Positions 35,541 through 44,145 of a stretch of 64,000 nt of DNA are shown here, piece by piece. The DNA lies in assembly GCA_052161645.1 (NCBI GenBank), contig CP197414.1. One strand, given 5' to 3'. Under the pieces are notes generated by a model. That model worked only from the letters and a program-made list of their open reading frames with translations. It searched no databases and was not told where the DNA came from. Positions within the stretch are counted from its first letter, which is position 1, and every line of letters starts with the position of its first letter. The translations under genes were made by a program, and so were the position numbers. The DNA is from Laterigemmans sp052161645 (GTDB lineage: Bacteria; Planctomycetota; Planctomycetia; Pirellulales; Pirellulaceae).

Positions 35541-36003
35541 CCAGCGACCGGGCGGTTTTACAAGCGGATGTTTGCTGGGAATCCGGAGGTCAACGCCTTC
35601 TTTAACCTGGCGCACCAGCACAGCGGGGGCCAGCAACGGGCTTTGGTAGGGGCAATCTGCGTTTGCGTTACGCACATCGAGAACTTGGAGACGTTATTGC
35701 CGGCGGGATCGGTGTGACGCCCTTGTTGTCGATGGCAAAATCGTCAGTTGAGCCAAGTCGGTTTGCGCTCACTTTATTTTCGACGCGTCTTTGGAAAACG
35801 ACCTCGCCGAGGGGAAATGCGATTCGGTGGGCACGATCTCTGAGAAGCTATTAAGCGATCTGTTGCCCAACTGCGAAGCTGACTTTTACCTCTGCGGACC
35901 CGCCCCTTTCATGGCAAAAATGCGTGCGATCCTTGGTTCGCTCCGCGTCCCGGCGGACCGCACGCGGTATGAATTTTTTGGACCGCAGCAAGCCTTGGCT
36001 TGA
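35541..36003 (+). pseudogene. hmp: Flavohemoglobin (nitric oxide dioxygenase) pseudogene
   Basis: Three fragments of a flavohemoglobin are readable in different frames. The first (from 35544) gives RFYKRMFAGNPEVNAFFNLA and a QHSGGQQRALVGAI segment, matching the globin B-E region. The second (about 35660-35760) gives DVIAGGIGVTPLLSMAK, the NAD-binding GGIGVTP motif of the reductase domain. The third (about 35780-36003) gives CEADFYLCGPAPFM and RYEFFGPQQ, the C-terminal signature. The FAD-binding domain and most of the globin, about 190 residues, are deleted between fragments one and two, and at least two frameshifts occur. Intact homologues are about 400 residues. The gene cannot make a functional NO dioxygenase. 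Bases 36004-36177 hold nothing recognisable. Confidence 0.88.
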
Positions 36004-36177
36004 TCGTGATTTCCAAAATTGTGATTCTATCCGGCCAACTTGACTCGACACCACCGGGACATGTGGTCTATCACCCCCAACGAAGAGAGCGATACACTTT
36101 CCATGTGCTAAAGTTGCAAATGACAGCCGGTACGGTTAGCACGGGGCCAGATTGAATCATCAAAGAGCGCAGCGGAT

Positions 36178-39100
36178 ATGGAATTCTCGAGGAATCGGCG
36201 TATGCGAGCCAATGCGGCAATGCTGTGTCGCCCCACGCATTGCCACGCGATGCTGGTGGCTGCCGAAGCCTTCACCTTCACGCGGCTGACAACGAACTCG
36301 CGGATTCCCGCAGTTAGTTTCCCGCTGGCCGCGGACGTAGCGAGTTTGACAATCATCTTGCTCGCTATCGCTTGCGGCGGCTTGTTCGCGGCCCTCGGCG
36401 TAGTCACAGTTTTGTGGCTCCGCACCCGAGGAAAGGTGGCCGTTGCCAGCGAGGCTGGCCTGCCACGGGAAGCGGTACTCAAAGCGGTCCCGGACATGCT
36501 GTTTGTGCTCGATCGCGAGGGAGTCTTCCTGGAATATCGCAGCGGCGTGGGGACGGCCGATGGCGAGCGAGTCTGTTTGGCGGGAGATTCCGAACAGATC
36601 ATTGGCAGGCATTTTGAGGAAGTGCTGACTGATGACGCGGCATCCCAGCTGCGGACTGCGATGAAGCAGACACAACTTTCTGGCGAACTGGTTGTGATTG
36701 AGTACACGATCGATCAGGAAACGGGCCGTCGCTTTGAGGCACGCGTTTCTGACCTTGGCGATGGTCGCTCGCTCGTGTTGTCTCGTGACGTGACCGATCG
36801 GCGGCGAATTCTCGAACAATGGCAGGAACTGCAGGCCCTGCGACTGGCGATTAACGAGCACACCTTGTTTTCCATCGCTGATGCGCGGGGTCGCATTATC
36901 GACATAAACGATGGTTTTTGCAAAATCAGCGGCTATGCCCGCGAAGAGTTGCTGGGCCGCGACCACCGGATTCTCAACTCGGGGCACCACCCGAAATCGT
37001 TCTGGGTGGAAATGTGGAAGACGATTGCTGCGGGCAAGCCGTGGCGAGCGGAAGTATGCAACCGAGCGAAGGACGGCTCGCTGTACTGGGTAGACTCCAC
37101 CAACATCCCGCTTGAAAGCGACGATGGCAAAGTGAAGCGATATATCTCGCTGCGTTTCGACATTACCGAACGCAAGCGATTAGAAACTGAGAATAGCAGG
37201 GCGATGGCGCGATATTCGGCACTGTTCGACGGCTCTCGCGACGCCGTGCTGATGCTGAACGAGACCGGCTTCATCGGCTGCAATCAAGCGGCGTTTGAAC
37301 TTTTCGGCGTACAGTCGTCTCGAGCACTTCAGCAGGTGCATCCCGCTGAAATCTCGCCCGAGTACCAGAAAGACGGAAAACTTTCCCGCGTTGCGGCGGA
37401 CGAGCACATTCAACGCGCATACCGCGACGGGAGCGATCGATTCGAATGGGTTCACAAGCGACTTGATACGGGCGAGTCGTTCCATGCCGAGGTGTTGCTC
37501 AGTGCGCATCCCATCGATGGGGAGATGATTCTCCAAGCGGTCGTGCGCGACATTAGCGAGCGGGTCGAATCACGTCAACGTTTGACTTCGATCTACGAGG
37601 CAATGTCCGAGGGGATCGTGTTGCATGATGTAAGTGGAAGAGTGTTGGAATGCAATCCAGCAGCGGAAGCGGTACTGGGGATTCCGCACGAAGAGATTTT
37701 CGGACGCTCGTTGAACGACCCCCGGTGGACTGCGATTCGCGAGGATGGCAGCGTATTGCCGACAGCTGAAATGCCTGCCGCGAGAACCCTGCGAACGGGC
37801 AAATCGGTGCAAGGGTTTGTGCACGGATTCATTCGTCCCGACGGCCAACAGCGATGGTTGTCAGTCAGCTCCGAGCCGGTGTGCGAGAACGATGGCTCAC
37901 TCCGGGGCGTGGTCACCAGCATCGCCGACATCACGACGCAGCACGAACAACGTCGCGAGCTGACTACGCAGAAGCGCATTCTCGAAGCGGTGCTCGACTC
38001 GCCCACCACCGGGTTTTGGGATTGGAAGATCAGCGACGGTGTTGAACACTTCAGCCCGAGCTGGCTGCGGATGTTTGGTTATGAACCGGGTGAGTTGCCT
38101 GAGACTCCGGAGACTTGGCAACAACTGATGGACCCGGACGATCTCCGCGAAACGATGCAGCGGTTCACGACCCACGTCGAGTCGCGGGGAGGTGTCCCGT
38201 TCTATTCCAAGGTTCGCTACCGACACAAGAACGGCTCGACCGTCTGGGTGCTTTGCATCGGACGCGTGGTCGAATGGTCTGGCGAGGGTGAGCCACTTCG
38301 CATGGCCGGTTGTCACATCGATGTCACAACCGCCTGCGAAGCCGAACTGCAAATCGAAGAACAAAAGCGTGAGTTGCAAGCCATTTTGGATGCCATCCCG
38401 GGTTTCGTGTTTTATAAGGATGGAAATAACAAGATTCTTGACTTGAACCGAGCCGCCGCCGATTCGATCGGTCTGCCCAAAGAACAAATTCGATATCGCG
38501 CGGCCGAGGAATTCTTTCCTGCGGAGGATGCAAACCGATACCTCGAGGACGATCAAGCTGTGCTCCGTTCTGGGCAGGCGAAACTTGGCATCATCGAATG
38601 CTACGAGACAGGGGGTGAAATCAAGCACATCCGCACCGATAAAATTCCGCTGCGAAGTCCTAACGGCCAATACGATCGACTGGTCGCGATCGCCATGGAC
38701 ATCACCGAAATTGTCGAATCACGTGAACGGGCCAGCGAAGCGCAGCACCGTTTAAATATGGCGCTGCGGGCCTCAAATACGGGACTTTGGGAATGGGATA
38801 TCCAAACGGGCAGCGCGCTGTTCAGCGATACCTGGTATTCCATGCTCGGATATGAGCCTGGAGAGCTGCCAATGGAGGTCGCGGTGTGGAAAGAGCTCTG
38901 CCATCAAGATGATTTCGAGCGAGCAAGCCAAGAACTCGAGCGACACTTCCGCGGTGAAACCGATGTCTACAAATGCGAGCATCGCCTCCGCCGCAAGGAT
39001 GGCTCGTGGAGTTGGGTGCGAGGTGTCGGCGAGGTGCTCGAGCGAGCCGACGACGGCACACCGCTGAAAGCAGTCGGTGTGAATATCGACATCCAACAAC

Positions 39101-40395
39101 TTCGCGAGTCGGTGATTCGCATGGAAGCGGCGAGCCAAGCGAAGAGCGAGTTTCTGGCTAACATGAGTCACGAAATCCGCACGCCAATGACGGCGATCCT
39201 CGGCTATGCGGACCTGATAATGGAGCCGACATCATCGCCTCAAGATTTTGCGACGCACGTTCGCACGATCCAAGCCAACGCTGGGCACCTGCTGACAATT
39301 ATTAACGACATTCTCGACATGTCAAAAATCGAAGCTGGTCAAATGACGATCGAACGGATCGACACCAACCCAGCTCAGATCGTCGAAGAAGTCGCCTCGC
39401 TGTTGCGGCCACGCGCGATCGGCAAAGGCATCACGCTGGGCATCGTTTACGACACCCCGATTCCACTGTCAATTCATTCGGACCCCACCCGACTTCGCCA
39501 GATTCTGCTCAATCTCGCCGGTAACTCGATCAAGTTTACCGAGATCGGCTCAGTGACAATTCATGCCGCTTGTGACGCGGGCGCCGAACGAATGACATTC
39601 CGCGTTGTCGATACGGGGATCGGCATGAGCGAAAAGCAACGAGCGGCGATCGCCCGCTTCGAAGCCTTCAGCCAAGCTGACACCAGCACCACGCGAAAGT
39701 TCGGCGGCACAGGATTAGGACTCCGTATTTCTAACTCGCTGGCAACGATGCTGGGAGGCGGAATCGAGGTCGCTTCCACACTGAACGAAGGTAGTGAATT
39801 CACCGTTACCATCGCCACGGGCTCATTAACAGGGGTTAAACTCCACACTCCCGCTCAAATCTGCGAACTGGCTGACAGCGACGAACAGGAAACATCCAGC
39901 GAGCGGCTCGCGGCCAAGAAAGTCGATGGGCAGCAACTCCAACCACTGTTGGGACTGCGGGTTCTGCTGGCCGAGGATGGGCCTGACAACCAACGACTGA
40001 TTAGTTTCCATCTCAAAAAAGCAGGTGCTGAAGTCATCTTGGCCGACAACGGCTTGATCGCTGCGGAAACAATTGAATCAGCCACCGCCGACACGATGCC
40101 ACATCTGGTGCTGATGGATATGCAGATGCCAGAGCTCGATGGATACGCGGCTACCAAACGACTCCGTTGCCAAGGCTACCGGCTACCGATCATCGCACTG
40201 ACCGCACACGCAATGGAAGGTGACCGCCAAAAGTGCCTGAACGCCGGCTGCATCGATTACCTCACCAAGCCGATCGATAAAGCTCGACTCATCGAGTGCT
40301 GCACACTGTGGGCCACGATCAGCGACCAGCCGACACCGGACACGACCAAGCTGGAAGAATTTGCACGCCAAGCAAATTGCCCGACTAGCTGCTAA
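36178..40395 (+). CDS. Large multi-PAS hybrid histidine kinase with receiver domain
   Basis: The 1405-residue protein has one transmembrane segment (about residues 57-83, LTIILLAIACGGLFAALGVV). About seven PAS domains follow (roughly 100-205, 220-335, 340-460, 467-590, 600-720, 730-850, 858-975). HisKA has HEIRTPM with His near 998; HATPase has NLAGNSIKFTE, DTGIGM and GGTGLGLRIS; the receiver has MDMQMPELDG with Asp near 1314 and TKPIDK. The PAS near 220-335 and the whole kinase core are close to those of the kinase at 3673, so the two are paralogs that differ mainly in PAS number. No HPt or DNA-binding partner is adjacent. The first ATG gives an unusual 56-residue pre-membrane tail, so a later start is possible. 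Confidence 0.92.
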   Translation: MEFSRNRRMRANAAMLCRPTHCHAMLVAAEAFTFTRLTTNSRIPAVSFPLAADVASLTIILLAIACGGLFAALGVVTVLWLRTRGKVAVASEAGLPREAVLKAVPDMLFVLDREGVFLEYRSGVGTADGERVCLAGDSEQIIGRHFEEVLTDDAASQLRTAMKQTQLSGELVVIEYTIDQETGRRFEARVSDLGDGRSLVLSRDVTDRRRILEQWQELQALRLAINEHTLFSIADARGRIIDINDGFCKISGYAREELLGRDHRILNSGHHPKSFWVEMWKTIAAGKPWRAEVCNRAKDGSLYWVDSTNIPLESDDGKVKRYISLRFDITERKRLETENSRAMARYSALFDGSRDAVLMLNETGFIGCNQAAFELFGVQSSRALQQVHPAEISPEYQKDGKLSRVAADEHIQRAYRDGSDRFEWVHKRLDTGESFHAEVLLSAHPIDGEMILQAVVRDISERVESRQRLTSIYEAMSEGIVLHDVSGRVLECNPAAEAVLGIPHEEIFGRSLNDPRWTAIREDGSVLPTAEMPAARTLRTGKSVQGFVHGFIRPDGQQRWLSVSSEPVCENDGSLRGVVTSIADITTQHEQRRELTTQKRILEAVLDSPTTGFWDWKISDGVEHFSPSWLRMFGYEPGELPETPETWQQLMDPDDLRETMQRFTTHVESRGGVPFYSKVRYRHKNGSTVWVLCIGRVVEWSGEGEPLRMAGCHIDVTTACEAELQIEEQKRELQAILDAIPGFVFYKDGNNKILDLNRAAADSIGLPKEQIRYRAAEEFFPAEDANRYLEDDQAVLRSGQAKLGIIECYETGGEIKHIRTDKIPLRSPNGQYDRLVAIAMDITEIVESRERASEAQHRLNMALRASNTGLWEWDIQTGSALFSDTWYSMLGYEPGELPMEVAVWKELCHQDDFERASQELERHFRGETDVYKCEHRLRRKDGSWSWVRGVGEVLERADDGTPLKAVGVNIDIQQLRESVIRMEAASQAKSEFLANMSHEIRTPMTAILGYADLIMEPTSSPQDFATHVRTIQANAGHLLTIINDILDMSKIEAGQMTIERIDTNPAQIVEEVASLLRPRAIGKGITLGIVYDTPIPLSIHSDPTRLRQILLNLAGNSIKFTEIGSVTIHAACDAGAERMTFRVVDTGIGMSEKQRAAIARFEAFSQADTSTTRKFGGTGLGLRISNSLATMLGGGIEVASTLNEGSEFTVTIATGSLTGVKLHTPAQICELADSDEQETSSERLAAKKVDGQQLQPLLGLRVLLAEDGPDNQRLISFHLKKAGAEVILADNGLIAAETIESATADTMPHLVLMDMQMPELDGYAATKRLRCQGYRLPIIALTAHAMEGDRQKCLNAGCIDYLTKPIDKARLIECCTLWATISDQPTPDTTKLEEFARQANCPTSC

Positions 40396-40441
40396 GAAAT
40401 CGTCGACCGTAGCAACCCGACACCCTCTTGCTTCAGCAAAG

Positions 40442-40861
40442 CTACTCGAGCCACTCGAATTGGATCGCGGCATCAATATCAGGGTGCAAACTTTGATGCA
40501 CCGGGCAGTGCTCCGCTACCTTCTCGATCCGCTTTCTCAGCTCCACATCGGCACACAACCCACTGGGGATGGTGATGACTGATTTCAAACTTCCAATGCG
40601 ACGGATCGGTTGCTGAATCATCTCCTTGACGACGCGGACTTGAGTGCCAGTTAAATCGACACCATGCCGCTCGCCAACCAACGCCATGATGGTCATCAAG
40701 CAACTTCCCAACGCTGTGGCGACCAAGTCGGTGGGTGAAAACGATTGGCCTTGGCCGCCATTATCGACCGGCGCATCGGTAACCAGCGTGCGACCACTTG
40801 GTTGATGAGTCGCTCGACAAGCCAATTGGCCTTCGTAAACTGCGTCGATGATGACACCCAT
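40442..40861 (-). CDS. OsmC-family peroxiredoxin-like protein
   Basis: The 139-residue protein belongs to the OsmC/Ohr fold, thiol-dependent hydroperoxide reductases. The two redox cysteines are in the expected places: Cys in ATALGSCLMTIMALVGE and Cys in VAEHCPVHQSLHPD. The SPTDLVATALGSC motif is typical of the OsmC (YhfA-like) branch. ATG 40861 (MGVIIDAVYEG) fits the family start better than the upstream ATG at 40903. The gene is convergent with the large hybrid kinase, with only 46 bp between stops. Confidence 0.92.
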   Translation of the reverse strand: MGVIIDAVYEGQLACRATHQPSGRTLVTDAPVDNGGQGQSFSPTDLVATALGSCLMTIMALVGERHGVDLTGTQVRVVKEMIQQPIRRIGSLKSVITIPSGLCADVELRKRIEKVAEHCPVHQSLHPDIDAAIQFEWLE

Positions 40862-41004
40862 GGAAGCCAATCTCTCCTCAATAGAATGAGGCTTGTGGAG
40901 CAAAGAAAGAGGGTGCGCCGGGAGTCAAGCTCCGCAGCGCACGCAACAATACTGTGCATTATACATTGGGCTGGCAAACATCCAGCCTTAACAGCAGCCT
41001 AACT

Positions 41005-41604
41005 TCAGCTGGCTGGTGCATCCGCTACCGAAGATACCACCTTGTCGATCAAACCGTACTCGACCGATTCCTCTGCCGACATAAAACGGTCACGGTCGGT
41101 ATCTTCTTCGATTTTCTCCAGCGTGTGGCCGGTGTGTCGGATCATGATTTCATTCATCTTCCGCTTGACCCGACGCAACTCAGCGACGTGAATTTCGATC
41201 TCCTGTGCGCTGCCCTGCATACCGGCCAGCGGTTGGTGGATCATGATTCGCGAGCTGGGCAAAGAATAACGTTTTCCTTTGGTCCCAGCGGTCAGCAAGA
41301 CGGCACCCATCGAGGCCGCTTGACCAATACAGTAGGTTGCCACGTCGCAAGAGACAAACTGCATGGTGTCGTAAATTGCCAACCCGGCGGTGATACTGCC
41401 ACCGGGCGAATTGATGTAAAGATGGATATCCGCTTTGGGATCTTCACTTTGCAAAAACAGCATTTGCGCGACCAGCGAATTGCTAATGTCGTCGTTGACT
41501 TGCTGGCCGAGAAAAATAATTCGGTCTTTGAGCAGGCGACTATAGATGTCGTAGACGCGCTCTTCACGACCGCTCTTTTCGACAACGTAGGGAATCAGGG
41601 GCAT
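41005..41604 (-). CDS. clpP: ATP-dependent Clp protease proteolytic subunit (second copy)
   Basis: The 199-residue serine protease has the full catalytic triad: Ser in YCIGQAASMGAVLL, His in RIMIHQPLAG and Asp in EEDTDRDRFM. The start MPLIPYVVEKSGREERVYDI is the canonical ClpP N-terminus, so ATG 41604 was chosen over the longer frame to 41688. It forms tetradecameric rings that work with ClpX or ClpA. It lies 87 bp downstream of another clpP gene in the same direction. Confidence 0.96.
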   Translation of the reverse strand: MPLIPYVVEKSGREERVYDIYSRLLKDRIIFLGQQVNDDISNSLVAQMLFLQSEDPKADIHLYINSPGGSITAGLAIYDTMQFVSCDVATYCIGQAASMGAVLLTAGTKGKRYSLPSSRIMIHQPLAGMQGSAQEIEIHVAELRRVKRKMNEIMIRHTGHTLEKIEEDTDRDRFMSAEESVEYGLIDKVVSSVADAPAS

Positions 41605-41691
41605 CGCAGGGAAACCTGAACGTGGATGATGACTTGCGGTGAAGGGGAAAGACGAAGGCTGCGAGGAACGGCCCAGCAGCTCCGGCAACCT

Positions 41692-42315
41692 TTAAGTGGT
41701 TTCTTCTTCCTCGGCGTCGGGATTAACCGGCGGCTTGGTGAGGATGTCGTCGACGAGGCCATACTCTTTGGCTTCGTTCGGCGAAAGGAAGAAGTCGCGA
41801 TCGGTATCTGCGGCGATCTTCTTGATGTCCTGCCCAGTGTGCGAGGACAGAATCTCGTTGAGCACATCGCGATAACGCAAAATCTCGCGAGCTTGGATTT
41901 CAATGTCGCTGACTTGACCGCCAACACCGCCCAATGGCTGGTGAACCATCACGCGACTGTTAGGAAGAGCAAAACGTTTGCCCTTGGCACCGCCAGCCAA
42001 CAAAATCGCCGCGCCACTGGCAGCTTCACCGACGCAGTACGTTGCGACGGAGCAAGACAGCATTTGCATGGTGTCGTAGATTGCCAAAGTTGCCGTGACC
42101 GATCCACCTGGCGAATTTAAATACAGGTGAATGTCCTTGCGGCGATTTTCGCTCTGCAAGTACAGCAGCTTCATGACAATTTCATTAGCATTGCCGGTAT
42201 AGATCTCGCCTTGCAAAAAGACGATACGATTTTCCAGCAACAGGTCTCCGAGCGTCATTTGTCTTTGACGCTGGTAACTCTGGTAAGAGTAGCTGTTCGA
42301 CAGCTCTTGGTTCAT
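41692..42315 (-). CDS. clpP: ATP-dependent Clp protease proteolytic subunit (first copy, divergent)
   Basis: The 207-residue ClpP paralog has Ser in YCVGEAASGAAILLA, His in RVMVHQPLGG and Asp in AADTDRDFFLS. Its active-site segment reads AASGAA instead of AASMGA, and its N-terminus (MNQELSNSYSYQSYQRQRQM) is longer and lacks the usual IPYVVE segment. Such divergent partners form hetero-oligomeric ClpP1P2 complexes in several phyla; that this pair does so is inference from adjacency. ATG 42315 was chosen because the extension to 42444 shows no homology. Confidence 0.94.
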   Translation of the reverse strand: MNQELSNSYSYQSYQRQRQMTLGDLLLENRIVFLQGEIYTGNANEIVMKLLYLQSENRRKDIHLYLNSPGGSVTATLAIYDTMQMLSCSVATYCVGEAASGAAILLAGGAKGKRFALPNSRVMVHQPLGGVGGQVSDIEIQAREILRYRDVLNEILSSHTGQDIKKIAADTDRDFFLSPNEAKEYGLVDDILTKPPVNPDAEEEETT

Positions 42316-42581
42316 CTCGCGTGCCTTACCCGGGACTATACGAATCAGTACGAACCTAAGTGTTCGCGAAATCGCATTTCGTGGCAAGCCCGGAATCGGC
42401 TCGCTTAGTCCCGAAAAGGTGGTGAATGCCAGAAAAATCGGCATCTACGAGCAAAATTTTGTCCCAATTTGATCCGCATCAAGAGGTCAAACCAAGCCAC
42501 GCACCCCACAGTGGGCGGGAAAAGCATCCCCTCCAGCGGCCCACTGTGGTTGAGTTAAAGCATTCAATCCCCGCTCGACGC

Positions 42582-43982
42582 TTAGCCGTTCCACCACCAG
42601 GTAGTCGCCTGCTCGGCTTTGGCCCGAGCATGTACTTCAGCCAATTGATTATCGAGCGTTTGATTTTCCACAACGTTAAACGGTGTGACCTCAACGCCAC
42701 CCGATGCCGTCACGGTCCAACCCGCACTACCTTTGACAAAGCTGCATTGAGGAGCAACCGCTTGGGGTACCTCATACGAAGTCGTGGGGACTTCGACACC
42801 CTTGCCCAACATCACCGACAGGTCGCAGCCGGCCGTCTGGTCGAGGCCTTCCTGCATGATCAAGGTAGCCACAACGCTCATGTCCATGACGTTTCGCAGA
42901 TCGCCAAAAATCGATTGTCGCGCGGCCAACTCGTTGAATCGATCGGTCATCAATTCGGCCCATTTCTTGGCCGTCTTGTTCTCCCGCTGACTTGCCTGAG
43001 CTTGTCCGGCGGCATCGAATTGATCCTGAGCGGTCAAAGTTTTCACTCCTTGCCCGCTGAGTTGCCAAGCCAAACGGCCCTGATCATGCTTGAGTGAATC
43101 GTAGTTACAGGCCATCCACCAGCGTGGGTTTTCGTTGCCCAATTGGCGCTCGTTGCGAGCCATTTCCAAGTAGCTTGGCAAACCGGCCACGGGCGAATCT
43201 TCCAACGCCATCGCAATCCGCTTCATTTGATAGTCGGCGGCGAGCAACACGCGAGCGTAGTGGCTGTCGGTGGGAATACCGGCCAGTTTAACGATCTGCG
43301 GACCGTAAGCTTCCCGCATCATCGGCTCGAGATTTCGCGGATCTTGTCCTGATTGCAGGCGCACCCGTGCGAGCATCCGCTGCAGACGTTGACGTCCCTC
43401 AGCAGTCGGTTCAATCGAGCAACTAATGCCCCCCTGACGCGATGGCTCGACACTCTGGAAAGCGGTCAACAAGTCGCTCAACAGCAAAGTCGGACGCCCA
43501 CTGAACTTGCCGACGACCGATGCGTCCTCGCGAATCACCCAAGGTTCAGCGGGTCCCGCCAAAACAATATCATTCCTCTCCGGATAGACAAATACGTACT
43601 CGATGCGTTGCAGACCAGCGAGCATCTTCATGTCGGCGGGAATTTCCTCACCCGTCTGCAGCTCGCGAGCGATCGCCGCTTGCAACTTTTTAAGCGAAAT
43701 CATTCGCAATTCGCTGCCAGCTGCCAAATCACCTTGCGGTTCGGCTAACTGGGTTCGCATGCGGGCCAGCAAATCTGCTCGTTCTGCTTGTGTGGCAGAA
43801 CGCACCAGTCCCGCGGCATCAATCATGATACCACCCACCGCGTTTCCACCGAGGTTTCCCAGTCCGGCAATCGCCTTGGGTAACCACAGCATTGTGCCAA
43901 CAAGGGCGAAAGCAACCAACAGACGGCTAGCCCAGCCAAAGGACTGACCGGCTTTGCGACTCGGCGCGGGGAAGCGTTTCAT
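42582..43982 (-). CDS. Exported DUF1598-like planctomycete protein
   Basis: The 466-residue protein has a signal peptide or N-terminal anchor (RLLVAFALVGTMLWLPKAIA, about residues 18-37). The body contains RIEYVFVYPERNDIVLAGPA, GRPTLLLSDLLTAFQSVEPS and GISCSIEPTAEGRQRLQRML, a pattern I associate with DUF1598, a family mostly from planctomycetes. No catalytic motif is evident and the function is unknown. ATG 43982 (MKRFPAPSRKAG) was chosen because it gives a basic n-region ahead of the hydrophobic segment. The gene is divergent from the sigma-54 activator gene, and the two share a 163-bp promoter region. Confidence 0.8.
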   Translation of the reverse strand: MKRFPAPSRKAGQSFGWASRLLVAFALVGTMLWLPKAIAGLGNLGGNAVGGIMIDAAGLVRSATQAERADLLARMRTQLAEPQGDLAAGSELRMISLKKLQAAIARELQTGEEIPADMKMLAGLQRIEYVFVYPERNDIVLAGPAEPWVIREDASVVGKFSGRPTLLLSDLLTAFQSVEPSRQGGISCSIEPTAEGRQRLQRMLARVRLQSGQDPRNLEPMMREAYGPQIVKLAGIPTDSHYARVLLAADYQMKRIAMALEDSPVAGLPSYLEMARNERQLGNENPRWWMACNYDSLKHDQGRLAWQLSGQGVKTLTAQDQFDAAGQAQASQRENKTAKKWAELMTDRFNELAARQSIFGDLRNVMDMSVVATLIMQEGLDQTAGCDLSVMLGKGVEVPTTSYEVPQAVAPQCSFVKGSAGWTVTASGGVEVTPFNVVENQTLDNQLAEVHARAKAEQATTWWWNG

Positions 43983-44145
43983 CAAACGGCTCCGAGATTC
44001 CCGCGTAACGTGCACAGCGGGAGTTGTAGTTAACGGGACAAGCAACATTCGAATCGCCACCTGCATTACAGTAAGACAGCGACAATCATCGTACAATAGC
44101 TGCCAGCTCACCCGCTTTCAACCAAATTACTCCCAACCAAGTGTT

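Noticed and set aside
43954..44145. N-terminal extension of the sigma-54 activator
   Set aside because: It overlaps the divergent DUF1598-like gene and lacks domain-like sequence; TTG 44146 lies just before the FHA domain.
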